A stretch of DNA of 60,700 nt from an uncultured Flavobacteriales bacterium (lineage in GTDB: Bacteria > Bacteroidota > Bacteroidia > CAIKAF01). Below, one piece after another: positions 15,991 to 25,271 of this stretch (the stretch's first letter is position 1; each line of letters opens with the position of its first letter). Under the pieces are notes generated by a model. The model saw only the letters and a list, made by a program, of their open reading frames with translations, was not told the DNA's origin and did no database searches. The position numbers and the translations under genes were made by a program. The DNA lies in contig CAILUT010000042.1 of the NCBI GenBank assembly GCA_903837495.1, positions 1 through 60,700 of the forward strand. Reading direction: 5' to 3'.

Positions 15991-16842
15991 ATGAAAATTA
16001 ATCGCATCCACCAAATCTTGGCCGGCTGTTGGATTTGTTTAATTCCGGCGGTCTATGCTCAGACTGAATTTCATCCCAGTCAGGTGAATTTCGCAAAGGA
16101 CACAACCGGATATGGAGAATTAAAGGCCAAAGAGATTCAGCGGGCAGTTCAGGGCAAAGACAAAACCGCTATTCTTCGTTTTTTGGAATTGGAAATAGAA
16201 TCGGGAATGACCTACGAGGCGATTGCTACCTTAGAGGAGTGGCAAAAGAAAGATGGCGGTACGGCAATGGGCTTGTTTTTATTGGGTACGGCTTATGGCA
16301 CGCAGGGCAACATGAAAAAAGCGCTGATGGCCCTAGAAGAGGCATCTCGGCGGAACAAGCAATTGGGCAACAACACCTTAAAAAAGGAACTTCAATTTTT
16401 GCGGATAAAGGCAAATCCATTGGGTCGGCCTCAACGCGTAAATGGAGTTTTTGCCCAGAACAGCCTTGAGCAGGTTCGAAAATCGCAATCGACATTGAAT
16501 CAGGTAGCCGTATGGAAGCAATCTAGGCAAGAACTGTATAACTGGCTTCAGGAACGCGCTTGGGTGTATAAAAATGATCCCCTTTGGATTTCGTGGATGT
16601 GCATGGACATGGGTGAACTTTCCTATTTGCTAAACGAACCTGAACTTGCCATGCTTTGGTACAAAGAGGCGGAGGCATTAAATTCAGAATTGGCAGAGCC
16701 GGTGGCATTTCGTTTGAAGTTGATGCAACCGAAAACGCAAAACCTACGTTATGTAGGCATGGCCGTTGGAGTTTTGTTGGTGGTATTGGGATTGTGGGTT
16801 TACTTTAGAAGCCAGCGCGCAGTAGAAGCTTCAGGAAAATAA
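15991..16842 (+). CDS. Exported TPR protein with C-terminal membrane anchor
   Basis: 283 residues. Signal peptide MKINRIHQILAGCWICLIPAVYA, then helical TPR-like repeats (GTAMGLFLLGTAYGTQGNMKKAL and LNEPELAMLWYKEAEALN are the clearest), and a final membrane helix (VGMAVGVLLVVLGLWVYF) with a short basic tail. This topology puts the repeats in the periplasm. I do not recognise a specific family. Eight bp separate it from uvrB, so the two may be transcribed together although their roles look unrelated. Confidence 0.78.
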   Translation: MKINRIHQILAGCWICLIPAVYAQTEFHPSQVNFAKDTTGYGELKAKEIQRAVQGKDKTAILRFLELEIESGMTYEAIATLEEWQKKDGGTAMGLFLLGTAYGTQGNMKKALMALEEASRRNKQLGNNTLKKELQFLRIKANPLGRPQRVNGVFAQNSLEQVRKSQSTLNQVAVWKQSRQELYNWLQERAWVYKNDPLWISWMCMDMGELSYLLNEPELAMLWYKEAEALNSELAEPVAFRLKLMQPKTQNLRYVGMAVGVLLVVLGLWVYFRSQRAVEASGK

Positions 16843-16850
16843 AACAAAAA

Positions 16851-18857
16851 ATGAATTTCAAGCTGTTTGAACCGTACAAGCCAACCGGAGACCAGCCCTC
16901 GGCGATTCGGGAATTGGTGAGTGGGTTGAATCAGGGCTTGCCTCATTTAACCCTGCTGGGAGCCACGGGTACTGGGAAAACCTTTACCATGGCCAATGTG
17001 GTGAATCAGGTAAACAGACCTACCTTGGTATTGAGCCACAACAAAACCTTAGCGGCTCAGCTGTATGGGGAATTCAAGCATTTCTTTCCAGAAAATGCGG
17101 TTGAATACTTTGTATCTTATTACGATTACTACCAACCGGAAGCCTACATTCCCAGCAGCGACACCTATATTGAAAAGGATTTAAGCATCAACGATGAAAT
17201 TGAAAAATTAAGGCTTTCAGCCACTTCGTCCTTGTTGAGTGGGCGGCGCGACATTTTGGTGGTTTCTTCGGTGTCATGCATTTATGGCATGGGCAATCCG
17301 GAGGATTTCCATGCCCAAACCGTTCGGCTGAATGTGGGTTTAAAAATAAGTCGGAATGCCGCTTTATTTAAGTTGGTAGATGCCTTATATGCTCGAACGG
17401 AAACAGATTTTAAGCGGGGTACTTTTCGGGTAAAAGGCGATACCGTGGACGTGTATCTGGCTCAATCGGAACAGGCAGTACGCATTCAGTTTTGGGGCGA
17501 TTCCATTGAGGAAATGGCTTTAATAGATCCGATTAGCGGGCATGAGTTGGAATCGCTGCAGCAGTATGTTATTAGCCCTGCCAACTTATTTGTTACCACG
17601 CGTGAGCGAATAAAAGCGGCCTCTACTGTGATTGCCGATGATTTGACGGCTCAAATCGAGTTTTTTCAACGGCATGGAAAACCGCTGGAAGCAAAACGAT
17701 TGCAGCAGCGTGTGGAGTACGATTTAGAAATGATTCGGGAATTGGGGTATTGTTCGGGCATTGAGAACTATTCCCGCTATTTTGATGGAAGGTTAGAGGG
17801 TACGCGTCCCTTCTGCTTGCTGGATTATTTTCCGGACGATTGGTTGCTGTTGGTTGATGAAAGCCATGTAACCATACCGCAAATACGGGCAATGTACAAT
17901 GGCGACAGAAAGCGGAAATTGAATTTAGTGGAGTATGGGTTTCGGCTGCCTGCGGCCCTAGACAACCGCCCTTTAAAATTCGAGGAATTTGAATCGCTGG
18001 CCCGCCAAACGGTGTATGTTACTGCAACGCCGGGCGATTATGAACTGGAGCTTTCGGAGGGGGTTGTGGTGGAACAAATAATTCGTCCAACGGGTTTGTT
18101 GGATCCTGAAATTGAGGTTAGAGCCACCAAAAATCAAATCGACGATTTGATAGAGGAAATTCACCTGCGTGCAGAAAAGGACGAGCGGGTATTGGTAACC
18201 ACCTTAACCAAACGCATGGCCGAGGAACTGGATAAATTTTTTAGCAAGCTGCACATTCGCTGCCGGCACATCCATTCCGAAGTTGAAACCCTAGAACGGG
18301 TAGAAATTATTCGGGATTTGCGCCTGGGCATTTTTGACGTATTGATTGGGGTGAACTTGCTGCGGGAGGGCCTTGATTTGCCCGAGGTTTCGCTGGTAGC
18401 CATATTGGATGCCGACAAAGAAGGGTTTTTGCGCAACCAACGTTCTTTGATTCAAACCATTGGTCGTGCTGCTCGCAATGTGCATGGAAAAGTAATTATG
18501 TATGCCGACCGGGTAACCGAGAGCATGCGCAGAGCGATTGAGGAAACCGACCGCCGCCGCGAAAAGCAGATTCTGTACAATATAGAGCATGGAATGCGGC
18601 CTATCGCTCTTCAAACCAGCAAAGAAAGCATTCTAAAAGCCGCATCGGTGGCTCCAGGAAAAGCGGCCAAATTGTATGCCCAACCCGACGAATCGGCCCC
18701 TGCTGCCGAACCCAATGCCCGCTATTTAACTCCGGCACAACGCAAAAAGAAAATAGAAGAGGTGCGCCGCAGCATGGAAACCGCTGCCAAATCCATGGAC
18801 TTTATGGAGGCCGCAAAATGGAGAGACATCTTGTTTGAACTTCAGGCCGCTCAATAA
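16851..18857 (+). CDS. uvrB: Excinuclease ABC subunit B
   Basis: 668 residues, full length. UvrB verifies DNA damage handed over by UvrA and recruits UvrC. Walker A GATGTGKTFTMANV (about 38-51), the beta-hairpin region YYDYYQPEAYIPSSDTYIEKD (about 92-112), DESH helicase motif, LVTTLTKRMAEEL, and motif VI QTIGRAARN. The C-terminal UVR motif (RKKKIEEVRRSMETAA, then FMEAAKWRDILFEL) is present. Its partner uvrA is in the same window but 40 kb away. Confidence 0.97.
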   Translation: MNFKLFEPYKPTGDQPSAIRELVSGLNQGLPHLTLLGATGTGKTFTMANVVNQVNRPTLVLSHNKTLAAQLYGEFKHFFPENAVEYFVSYYDYYQPEAYIPSSDTYIEKDLSINDEIEKLRLSATSSLLSGRRDILVVSSVSCIYGMGNPEDFHAQTVRLNVGLKISRNAALFKLVDALYARTETDFKRGTFRVKGDTVDVYLAQSEQAVRIQFWGDSIEEMALIDPISGHELESLQQYVISPANLFVTTRERIKAASTVIADDLTAQIEFFQRHGKPLEAKRLQQRVEYDLEMIRELGYCSGIENYSRYFDGRLEGTRPFCLLDYFPDDWLLLVDESHVTIPQIRAMYNGDRKRKLNLVEYGFRLPAALDNRPLKFEEFESLARQTVYVTATPGDYELELSEGVVVEQIIRPTGLLDPEIEVRATKNQIDDLIEEIHLRAEKDERVLVTTLTKRMAEELDKFFSKLHIRCRHIHSEVETLERVEIIRDLRLGIFDVLIGVNLLREGLDLPEVSLVAILDADKEGFLRNQRSLIQTIGRAARNVHGKVIMYADRVTESMRRAIEETDRRREKQILYNIEHGMRPIALQTSKESILKAASVAPGKAAKLYAQPDESAPAAEPNARYLTPAQRKKKIEEVRRSMETAAKSMDFMEAAKWRDILFELQAAQ

Positions 18858-18874
18858 TTCTGCCTTAAATGGGG

Positions 18875-18911
18875 GCTTGGCTTTTCAATTCTAGGAATAT
18901 CTAAGCCAAGC
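18875..18911. terminator. Inverted repeat between convergent uvrB and 18926 genes
   Basis: GCTTGGCTT at 18875-18883 and AAGCCAAGC at 18903-18911 form a perfect 9-bp stem; a smaller ATTC/GAAT stem sits inside the loop. No T-run follows on either strand, so it is at best an atypical bidirectional terminator. Confidence 0.45.
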
Positions 18912-18925
18912 TATTGCAACCTATT

Positions 18926-20179
18926 TTACCCATTCAAACCCACCGCATACTTTTCCTTGTCGTACAATCCTGCATCCAACTTAGATTGAACCTCTGAAAA
19001 AGCCTTAACCGTGTAGTTTACGTCTTCGAGGGTATGCACTGCCGTTGGGATAAGCCGTAGAATAATAATTCCTTTGGGAACCACCGGATACATCACCACC
19101 GAGCAGAAAATACCGTAATTCTCTCTTAGGTCAACCACCAGATTGGATGCCTCGGCGGGTCCACCGCTCAGATATACTGGGGTAACTGGAGAATTCGTGC
19201 GGCCCAGGTTAAATCCGGCCTGTTTCAATCCCAACTGCAAGGCATGAACAATGGTCCAGAGCTTCTCTTTGAATTCGGGCCGGTCGCGCATCATTTCCAA
19301 TCTTTTTTGGGCTCCAAGAACCAGAGGCATCGGCAAAGATTTGGCAAAAATCTGAGATCGGGTGTTGTACTTCAAAAAATCAATAATCTCGGGATCTGCT
19401 GCAATAAATGCTCCAATTAAGGCAAAACTTTTAGCAAAAGTTCCGAAGTACACATCGATGTCGTCTTGAACACCTTGCTCTTGACCTGTGCCGCCAAGGC
19501 GTGGTCCCATGGTTCCAACCCCGTGGGCATCATCAACCAGCAAACGGAATCCATATTTTTGTTTTAAAGCCACCACACCCCGCAAGTCGCCTTGGTCGCC
19601 AGCCATTCCAAACACCCCTTCGGTAATAACCAAAATCCCTCCTCCAGTTGCAGCAGTAACATTTTGAGCGTGTTGCAGTTGTTTCTCTAGCGATTCCATG
19701 TCGTTGTGCTTATACACAAACCGTTTGCCCTGATGCATGCGTACACCATCTACCAAGCAAGCATGGCTTTCGGCGTCGTACACCACCACATCGTGCCGAC
19801 CAAGTAAGGCGTCCACCACGCTCATAACTCCCTGGTAGCCATAATTTAAAAGCATGCCCGCTTTTTTATCGACAAAGGCTGCCAATTCTTGCTCTAAGCG
19901 CTCATGGTGTTCGCTTTCCCCGGTCATCATCCGAGCCCCCATTGGGTAGGCCAAACCATATTGACGCGTCGCCTCTTCATCGGCTTTTCTAACCTCGGGG
20001 TGGTTTCCCAATCCCAGATAGTTGTTCAAAGACCAAACCAAAACATCTTTGCCGCGAAACTTCATTCGGTTCGATATTTCTCCTTCCAACTTTGGAAAGG
20101 CAAAATACCCATGTGCTACTTTGGCGTATTGGCCCAAGGGCCCCGGATTTTTCCGAATTTTATCAAAAAGATCACCCAT
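18926..20179 (-). CDS. Alpha-oxoamine synthase (PLP-dependent acyltransferase), sulfonolipid/sphingolipid type
   Basis: 417 residues. The family (BioF, Kbl, Spt, cysteate acyltransferase) condenses an amino acid with an acyl thioester and releases CO2. Visible: SLNNYLGLGNHPEVRKA, GARMMTGESEHHERLE, GYQGVMSVVDALL, ITEGVFGMAGDQG, LLVDDAHGVGTMGP, and the PLP lysine in YFGTFAKSFALIGAF (near residue 245). The N-terminus (DLFDKIRKNPGPLGQYAK..GYFAFPKLEGE) is the version found in Bacteroidota where relatives start sulfonolipid or sphingolipid synthesis, so it is more likely a lipid enzyme than biotin synthesis. The amino-acid substrate is uncertain. It shares a compressed divergent promoter region with bamD. 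Confidence 0.82.
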   Translation of the reverse strand: MGDLFDKIRKNPGPLGQYAKVAHGYFAFPKLEGEISNRMKFRGKDVLVWSLNNYLGLGNHPEVRKADEEATRQYGLAYPMGARMMTGESEHHERLEQELAAFVDKKAGMLLNYGYQGVMSVVDALLGRHDVVVYDAESHACLVDGVRMHQGKRFVYKHNDMESLEKQLQHAQNVTAATGGGILVITEGVFGMAGDQGDLRGVVALKQKYGFRLLVDDAHGVGTMGPRLGGTGQEQGVQDDIDVYFGTFAKSFALIGAFIAADPEIIDFLKYNTRSQIFAKSLPMPLVLGAQKRLEMMRDRPEFKEKLWTIVHALQLGLKQAGFNLGRTNSPVTPVYLSGGPAEASNLVVDLRENYGIFCSVVMYPVVPKGIIILRLIPTAVHTLEDVNYTVKAFSEVQSKLDAGLYDKEKYAVGLNG

Positions 20180-20198
20180 ATTGTCTTTAACTTAATCG

Positions 20199-20206
20199 TA
20201 ACTTTG
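20199..20206 (+). promoter_or_regulatory. -7 box of the bamD operon
   Basis: TAACTTTG, 28 nt before the bamD ATG. It faces the minus-strand box at 20209-20216 with only 2 nt between. Confidence 0.55.
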
Positions 20207-20208
20207 CA

Positions 20209-20216
20209 CAAAAGTA
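20209..20216 (-). promoter_or_regulatory. -7 box of the alpha-oxoamine synthase gene
   Basis: TACTTTTG on the minus strand, 29 nt before the ATG at 20179. Polymerases on this box and its plus-strand neighbour could not bind at once. Confidence 0.55.
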
Positions 20217-20234
20217 TAAGATATTTTCGGTGGC

Positions 20235-21077
20235 ATGAGGAAATTCCAGTCAATTCCATTTCGCAAGTTCTCCTTTTACCCTGTTTTCGTTTTGCTGACT
20301 TTGGTTTTTTCCGTTTCATGCACCGACTACAATAAGGTTGTGAAAAGCTCCGATTATACGGCCAAACGCAAACTGGCTGTGGAATTGTACGAAAAGGGTA
20401 AATATTCGAAAGCTTTACCCCTTTTCGATGAATTGTTTGGGGTAATTCGAGGCAGCAGCACGGCAGAAGAAATCCATTATTACTTGGCCTATTGCCACTA
20501 TGGTGTTAAAGATATGCTGCTTGGCAGCTACTATTTTGACTCCTTCGTTCAAAATTTTCCAAAAAGTCCAAAACGCGAGGAGGCCTATTTTATGTCTGCG
20601 TTCTGCCTTTTCAAAGAAAGTCCGCGGTTTAACTTGGACCAAACATCAACCATAAAAGCCATTGAAAAGCTTCAGGCTTTTACCGATTATTTTCCAGAAA
20701 GCAACCGAGTTCAAGAGGCCACCAAACTGATTGACGAATTAAGAACCAAACTAGAATCCAAGCTTTTTGCACAAGGAATGCTGCACTTTGACCGGATGGA
20801 ATATACCTCGGCCATAACAACATTTGAGGTTTTAATGGCCGATTTTCCAGATACCCCGCGCCGCGAACAAATCTATTTTCTCATTATTCAAGCCCAAAAA
20901 AGCTATGCAGACAAAAGCATAAGAAGCAAACGCAAAGAAAGATATGAGGAAGTCTTAAAATATTACACTAAATTTGCTGCTGCATTGCGAACCCAAGATT
21001 TGGCCGACAAAGCCTCTATTTTGAATTCGGAAGCAACCAAATTGCGCGACATATATTCCAACATCGATAATCAATAG
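20235..21077 (+). CDS. bamD: Outer membrane assembly lipoprotein BamD
   Basis: 280 residues. A lipoprotein of the BAM complex that folds beta-barrel proteins into the outer membrane. The signal peptide ends in a lipobox before Cys (LVFSVSC-TDYNKVVKS). TPR-like repeats follow: AVELYEKGKYSKALPLFDEL, YFDSFVQNFPKSPKREEAYF, ITTFEVLMADFPDTPRREQIYF. It begins the conserved block bamD-rpoZ-coaBC-DUF4835-recN. The gap to rpoZ is 8 bp. Confidence 0.92.
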   Translation: MRKFQSIPFRKFSFYPVFVLLTLVFSVSCTDYNKVVKSSDYTAKRKLAVELYEKGKYSKALPLFDELFGVIRGSSTAEEIHYYLAYCHYGVKDMLLGSYYFDSFVQNFPKSPKREEAYFMSAFCLFKESPRFNLDQTSTIKAIEKLQAFTDYFPESNRVQEATKLIDELRTKLESKLFAQGMLHFDRMEYTSAITTFEVLMADFPDTPRREQIYFLIIQAQKSYADKSIRSKRKERYEEVLKYYTKFAAALRTQDLADKASILNSEATKLRDIYSNIDNQ

Positions 21078-21085
21078 TTTTTACC

Positions 21086-21433
21086 ATGTCGAATTTCAAA
21101 AAGATAAACGCTGAATTGTCAACCATTACCCGCGACATCAGCAAACTAAACGAGAAAACCGGAAACATTTATGAGTCGCTGACGGTCATCGGTCGGCGTT
21201 CCAATCAAATTCAGGTGCTGCTCAAAGAAGAAATTAGAGAAAAACTAGAGGAGTTTGTTAGCGTTAGCGACAACTTAGACGAGGTTTTGGAAAACCGAGA
21301 GCAAATTGAAATTAGCCGCTTTTATGAGCGCCTTCCAAAACCCAATGCCATTGCTTACCAAGAATGGATGGATGGTCAGATTTATTTTCGGAATGAGACT
21401 ACCGGTCATGGGTCGGTAGAGTCCGAGAAATAA
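21086..21433 (+). CDS. rpoZ: RNA polymerase omega subunit (Rpb6-like)
   Basis: 115 residues. The Bacteroidota omega is divergent; recognition rests on NIYESLTVIGRRSNQIQVLLKEEIREKLEEF (about 27-57 in two stretches) and on its fixed place between bamD and coaBC. It helps assemble beta-prime into RNA polymerase. The C-terminal third (ISRFYERLPKPNAIAYQEW) is typical of the group. Confidence 0.85.
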   Translation: MSNFKKINAELSTITRDISKLNEKTGNIYESLTVIGRRSNQIQVLLKEEIREKLEEFVSVSDNLDEVLENREQIEISRFYERLPKPNAIAYQEWMDGQIYFRNETTGHGSVESEK

Positions 21434-21447
21434 GGTTTCTTTTTCGC

Positions 21448-22653
21448 ATGCTGGCCGGAAAACGAGTTCTTCTAGGTATTACCGGAGGGATTGCCGCCTA
21501 CAAAATTCCGGAATTTATACGCCTGTTAAAAGCAGCTGGGGCAGAAGTGCGAGTTGTTTGCACACCCCAAGCCCTTGAATTTGTTACGCCCCTTACTCTT
21601 TCGGTTCTTTCTGAGAACCCTGTGGTTCATTCCCTCTACAATTCACATTCGGGTGAATGGATCAACCACGTAAATTTAGCGCTTTGGGCCGATGTGCTTG
21701 TTCTGGCTCCCCTTACTGCAAACAGCCTTTCGGCTTTGGTTCAAGGAAAATCGGAAAATGCCGTTCTGCTAACGGCTTTATGCTCCCGATGCCCTGTGGT
21801 GTTGGTGCCCGCCATGGACCACGACATGTGGATTCATGGCTCTACCCAAAACAATGTTCTGAAGGCAAAAGAAATGGGATACGAGGTGGTTGAACCCGAA
21901 CAGGGCTCTTTGGCCTCGGGTTTGATTGGAAAAGGTCGAATGCCCGAACCGGCATCCCTGCTGCAATACCTTTCGTTTTTTAAACGGCTTAATCCATGGT
22001 GGAAAGGGAAACGCATTCTAATCAGCAGCGGCGGCACTCGAGAAGCCCTTGACCCAATTCGTTTTATCAGCAACCAAAGCACCGGCAAAATGGGGGTGGC
22101 TTTGGCCGAAGCCGCCTTCTCAAATGGAGCTCAGGTTACCCTGATTCGAACCAAAGGTTCTAAATCTCCTACATTTCAAGGAATTCATTGCATTGAAGTG
22201 GAAACAGCCCTTGACATGCAGGCCACTATAACAAGACTCGCCAACCAACAAGATGTAATTGCCATGGCCGCAGCCGTTGCCGATTACCGAGCAAAAAAAC
22301 CGGCAGAACAAAAAATCAAAAAATCAACCGGAGGCTTTCCCGCTTTTCATTGGGTCGAAAATCCAGATATCCTGAAAGAACTTGCCTCTATCAATCGCCC
22401 TTACTTTTTGTTGGGGTTCGCTCTAGAATCTAAGACTTCCATAGAACAAGCAAAACTGAAATTTCAACGAAAAGGGGTAGATGCCCTTGCCTTGAACTCC
22501 CTTGAAAATCCAGGTGCAGGCTTTGAGCTAGATACCAATAAAATGACCTTAATCACTTCAGATTCAACGCTCGAACTTGAGCTGAAATCCAAATCCGAAA
22601 TTGCCGTTGAAATCCTTAATTTTGTAGCAGAATGCAAAATCAAATCAAGGTAG
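21448..22653 (+). CDS. coaBC: Bifunctional phosphopantothenoylcysteine decarboxylase / phosphopantothenate-cysteine ligase
   Basis: 401 residues, two fused enzymes of coenzyme A synthesis. N-terminal CoaC flavoprotein: GITGGIAAYKIPEFIRLLK, the His in WINHVNLALWADVLVLAPLTA, and the VPAMDHDMW substrate loop. C-terminal CoaB: ILISSGGTREALDPIRFI, SNQSTGKMG, MAAAVADYR, and the KIKK lysines. The last 22 bp overlap the start of the next gene in another frame, which suggests translational coupling. Confidence 0.96.
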   Translation: MLAGKRVLLGITGGIAAYKIPEFIRLLKAAGAEVRVVCTPQALEFVTPLTLSVLSENPVVHSLYNSHSGEWINHVNLALWADVLVLAPLTANSLSALVQGKSENAVLLTALCSRCPVVLVPAMDHDMWIHGSTQNNVLKAKEMGYEVVEPEQGSLASGLIGKGRMPEPASLLQYLSFFKRLNPWWKGKRILISSGGTREALDPIRFISNQSTGKMGVALAEAAFSNGAQVTLIRTKGSKSPTFQGIHCIEVETALDMQATITRLANQQDVIAMAAAVADYRAKKPAEQKIKKSTGGFPAFHWVENPDILKELASINRPYFLLGFALESKTSIEQAKLKFQRKGVDALALNSLENPGAGFELDTNKMTLITSDSTLELELKSKSEIAVEILNFVAECKIKSR

Positions 22654-23558
22654 GAATCGCGGTCTGTCTTTTCCTCTTCTCGGCCAAAATGGCCTGGGCA
22701 CAAGAATTAAGGTGTGAGGTCAAAATCAATACGGCACAAATTGCCCAGGCCGACCTATCTATTTTTGAAGGTTTTGAAGCCGGGGTCCGGGAATTCATGA
22801 ACAACACCAAATGGACAGATGAAGAGTACGAGGAGTTTGAAAAAATACAATGTCAGATTTTTATCAATGTAACGACCCAAGAAAAATCAGCTACCGGGCA
22901 GGTTATCCCCAATTCCTATTCCGGAACCCTTACCGTTATTGCCCAACGCAGAATCTACAACAGCGCTTTCGATAGCCCCCTGTTGAACCATCAAGACAAA
23001 GCCTTTTCCTTTACCTATTTGCCCAACCAAGCCTTTTTCTTTTCCGAAAACGCCAGTCAATCTAATTTGACCAGTGTGCTGGCCTTTTATTCTTACCTAA
23101 TAATCGGTTTAGATAAAGACGGAATGGCACCCAAAGGCGGAGACGCAGAATTGCTGAAAGCCCAAGCTGTGGTGAACAACAGTCAAAATTTAGCGGAGCC
23201 CGGTTGGCGTTCTACCGAAAACAACAACAACCGCTATTGGATTATTAACGATTACCTAAACCAAGCTTTTTCGCCTTTGCGTGAATTGTTTTATGAATAC
23301 CACCGACTGGGAATGGATGTGCTGGTTTCTGACTTTAAAAAAGGCCGCGTTGCCAGCTTAAAAGCACTAGAAAAATTAGATAAAGTGTGGGACCAAAGGC
23401 CCAATGCTTTTTTGCTGCAGGTCTTCTACAATGCCAAACGGCAAGAAATAATTAATATTTTGAAAAACACCCCCGCCGCAGAAAAGACAAGCATAATCCC
23501 TATCCTAAAGAAAACAGACCCGGCTCAGGGCTCTAAATACGATGAAGCTGCTCGGTAA
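22632..23558 (+). CDS. DUF4835 family periplasmic protein (PorD-like)
   Basis: 308 residues with signal peptide ending AWAQ. The order ELRCEVKINTAQIAQAD, FEGFEAGVREFMNNTKWTDEEYEEFEKIQC, then YLIIGLDKDGMAPKGGDAELLKAQAVV is diagnostic of DUF4835. I recall this family now being labelled PorD, linked to the type IX secretion system; I hold that link less firmly than the family call. It overlaps coaBC by 22 bp. Confidence 0.85.
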   Translation: MQNQIKVGIAVCLFLFSAKMAWAQELRCEVKINTAQIAQADLSIFEGFEAGVREFMNNTKWTDEEYEEFEKIQCQIFINVTTQEKSATGQVIPNSYSGTLTVIAQRRIYNSAFDSPLLNHQDKAFSFTYLPNQAFFFSENASQSNLTSVLAFYSYLIIGLDKDGMAPKGGDAELLKAQAVVNNSQNLAEPGWRSTENNNNRYWIINDYLNQAFSPLRELFYEYHRLGMDVLVSDFKKGRVASLKALEKLDKVWDQRPNAFLLQVFYNAKRQEIINILKNTPAAEKTSIIPILKKTDPAQGSKYDEAAR

Positions 23559-23595
23559 CAACTGTTGAACGAAAGCTGTACCTTTCCCCCTGGCT

Positions 23596-25239
23596 ATGAT
23601 TCATGAATTGTACATATCAAATTACGCACTGATTCAGGAAGCACGACTAAACTTTTCAGAAGGATTCCATGTGTTTACAGGCGAAACAGGAGCAGGGAAA
23701 AGCATTTTTCTGGGTGCCTTAGCTCTGGTGATGGGAAAGAGAGCCGATCCAACTATTCTTGTGGACAAAGAAAAAAAATGCATCTCTGAACTGGTTTTTC
23801 ACCTCGATTCGGAAGCACTTAGGCCCTGGTTCGAAGAACATGAATTGGATTTCGATTCTACCTGCATCTTGCGCCGCGAAATTTGGCCCAATGGCAAAAG
23901 CAGGGCCTTTATCAACGACTCTCCAGTACACTTAATTCAGCTGAAAGAACTGGCCGAGCAACTCTTAGATATCCATGGGCAACACGAAACCCTGGTGTTG
24001 AAAAACAAAAGCTATAAAATCAATTGGCTAGATAGCATTTCAGGGGCCGAAACCTTGGCACAGGAATTTTCTTTGGTCGTTGGGAAGCGAGCAAAATTGC
24101 TGCAGCAAAAAGAGAACTACTTGAATGACAAGGCGGAACACCAACGAAAACTGGATTTTTTAAACCATCAAATAGCAGAATGGCAGACCCTAGGATGGCA
24201 AGCAGGCCAACAAGATGAAATTGAAGCAAAAGTACAACAACTCCAACAAGCCGAATCTTTGCAATTTTCGCTTCGAAACCTATTGGAACTCCTATTGGAA
24301 AACCAACACATTGTAGATGAACTGAAAAAAGCCGGAAATCTAGCCCAAAAACTAAATGCCTTTGTGCCCAAAGACCTTGATTTGGTGCAACGCTTAGAAT
24401 CTGCCCGAATCGATTTGGCCGATTTAGGCCAAGAGTTGCAGCGCATGGAACACGAATTCGCTCCAGACCCCTTAAAACTAGAACAGCTTCAGGAACGATT
24501 AAGCTCCTTCTTGAGTTTGCTTCGAAAACACCAATGCCAAGACGAAAGTGCATTGATGCGCCTAGCAGAACACTGGTTGAATGAAAAAAATGAACTCGAA
24601 AACCTACAAATAGCTCAGCTAGGCTGGGATACCCAAATTGAACAGTGCACTTTGACCATTGCAGAATGGGGTAAAAATCTAACCGAAGTACGCAACAAAG
24701 GAGCCAGGCAAGCCGAAAAATCAATCGCTCCATTGCTGTTGGAACTTGGACTTGAAGAGGGAAAAATTCAAATCGAATTTATCCCACTGTCCCAACCCAC
24801 TATCTGGGGTTTTGAAGAGATTCAGTTTTTGTACGCTCCCCACACCAAATTACCGCCCAAACCCATAGAGCAAATTGCTTCGGGCGGAGAATTGTCGCGC
24901 ATCATGCTTATTTTTAAATTGCTCGCAGCCCCAAAAAAGGCACAGCCTACCTTGATTTTTGATGAAATAGACACTGGAATTTCAGGGAAAATCGCAGGAA
25001 AAATGGGAAGCTTGCTCTCGGGTACAGGCACCCGAATGCAAATCATGGCCATTACACACCTTCCCCAAATAGCCTCAAAAGGAAATAGGCATTTTAAAGT
25101 TGAAAAAATACAGGGAACCACCCGAATACGTGAACTGAATTACGAAGAACGCATTGCAGAATTGGCCGGGATGCTCAGCGCCGAGGTAACCACCGAAAAC
25201 GCACTTGAACATGCCCGTGAATTATTAAATTCCAATTGA
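23596..25239 (+). CDS. recN: DNA repair protein RecN
   Basis: 547 residues, SMC-like ATPase in double-strand break repair. Walker A FTGETGAGKSIFLGAL (about 29-44), QLLDIHGQHETLVL in the N-terminal lobe, a central coiled coil (about 150-350), then the signature SGGELSRIMLIFKLL and Walker B TLIFDEIDTGISGKIA, followed by ITHLPQIAS. A TACCTTTC sequence near 23578 could be a weak promoter inside the operon. Confidence 0.96.
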   Translation: MIHELYISNYALIQEARLNFSEGFHVFTGETGAGKSIFLGALALVMGKRADPTILVDKEKKCISELVFHLDSEALRPWFEEHELDFDSTCILRREIWPNGKSRAFINDSPVHLIQLKELAEQLLDIHGQHETLVLKNKSYKINWLDSISGAETLAQEFSLVVGKRAKLLQQKENYLNDKAEHQRKLDFLNHQIAEWQTLGWQAGQQDEIEAKVQQLQQAESLQFSLRNLLELLLENQHIVDELKKAGNLAQKLNAFVPKDLDLVQRLESARIDLADLGQELQRMEHEFAPDPLKLEQLQERLSSFLSLLRKHQCQDESALMRLAEHWLNEKNELENLQIAQLGWDTQIEQCTLTIAEWGKNLTEVRNKGARQAEKSIAPLLLELGLEEGKIQIEFIPLSQPTIWGFEEIQFLYAPHTKLPPKPIEQIASGGELSRIMLIFKLLAAPKKAQPTLIFDEIDTGISGKIAGKMGSLLSGTGTRMQIMAITHLPQIASKGNRHFKVEKIQGTTRIRELNYEERIAELAGMLSAEVTTENALEHARELLNSN

Positions 25240-25271
25240 TTTTTGTTCTTTCGCACTATAATTACAAACCT

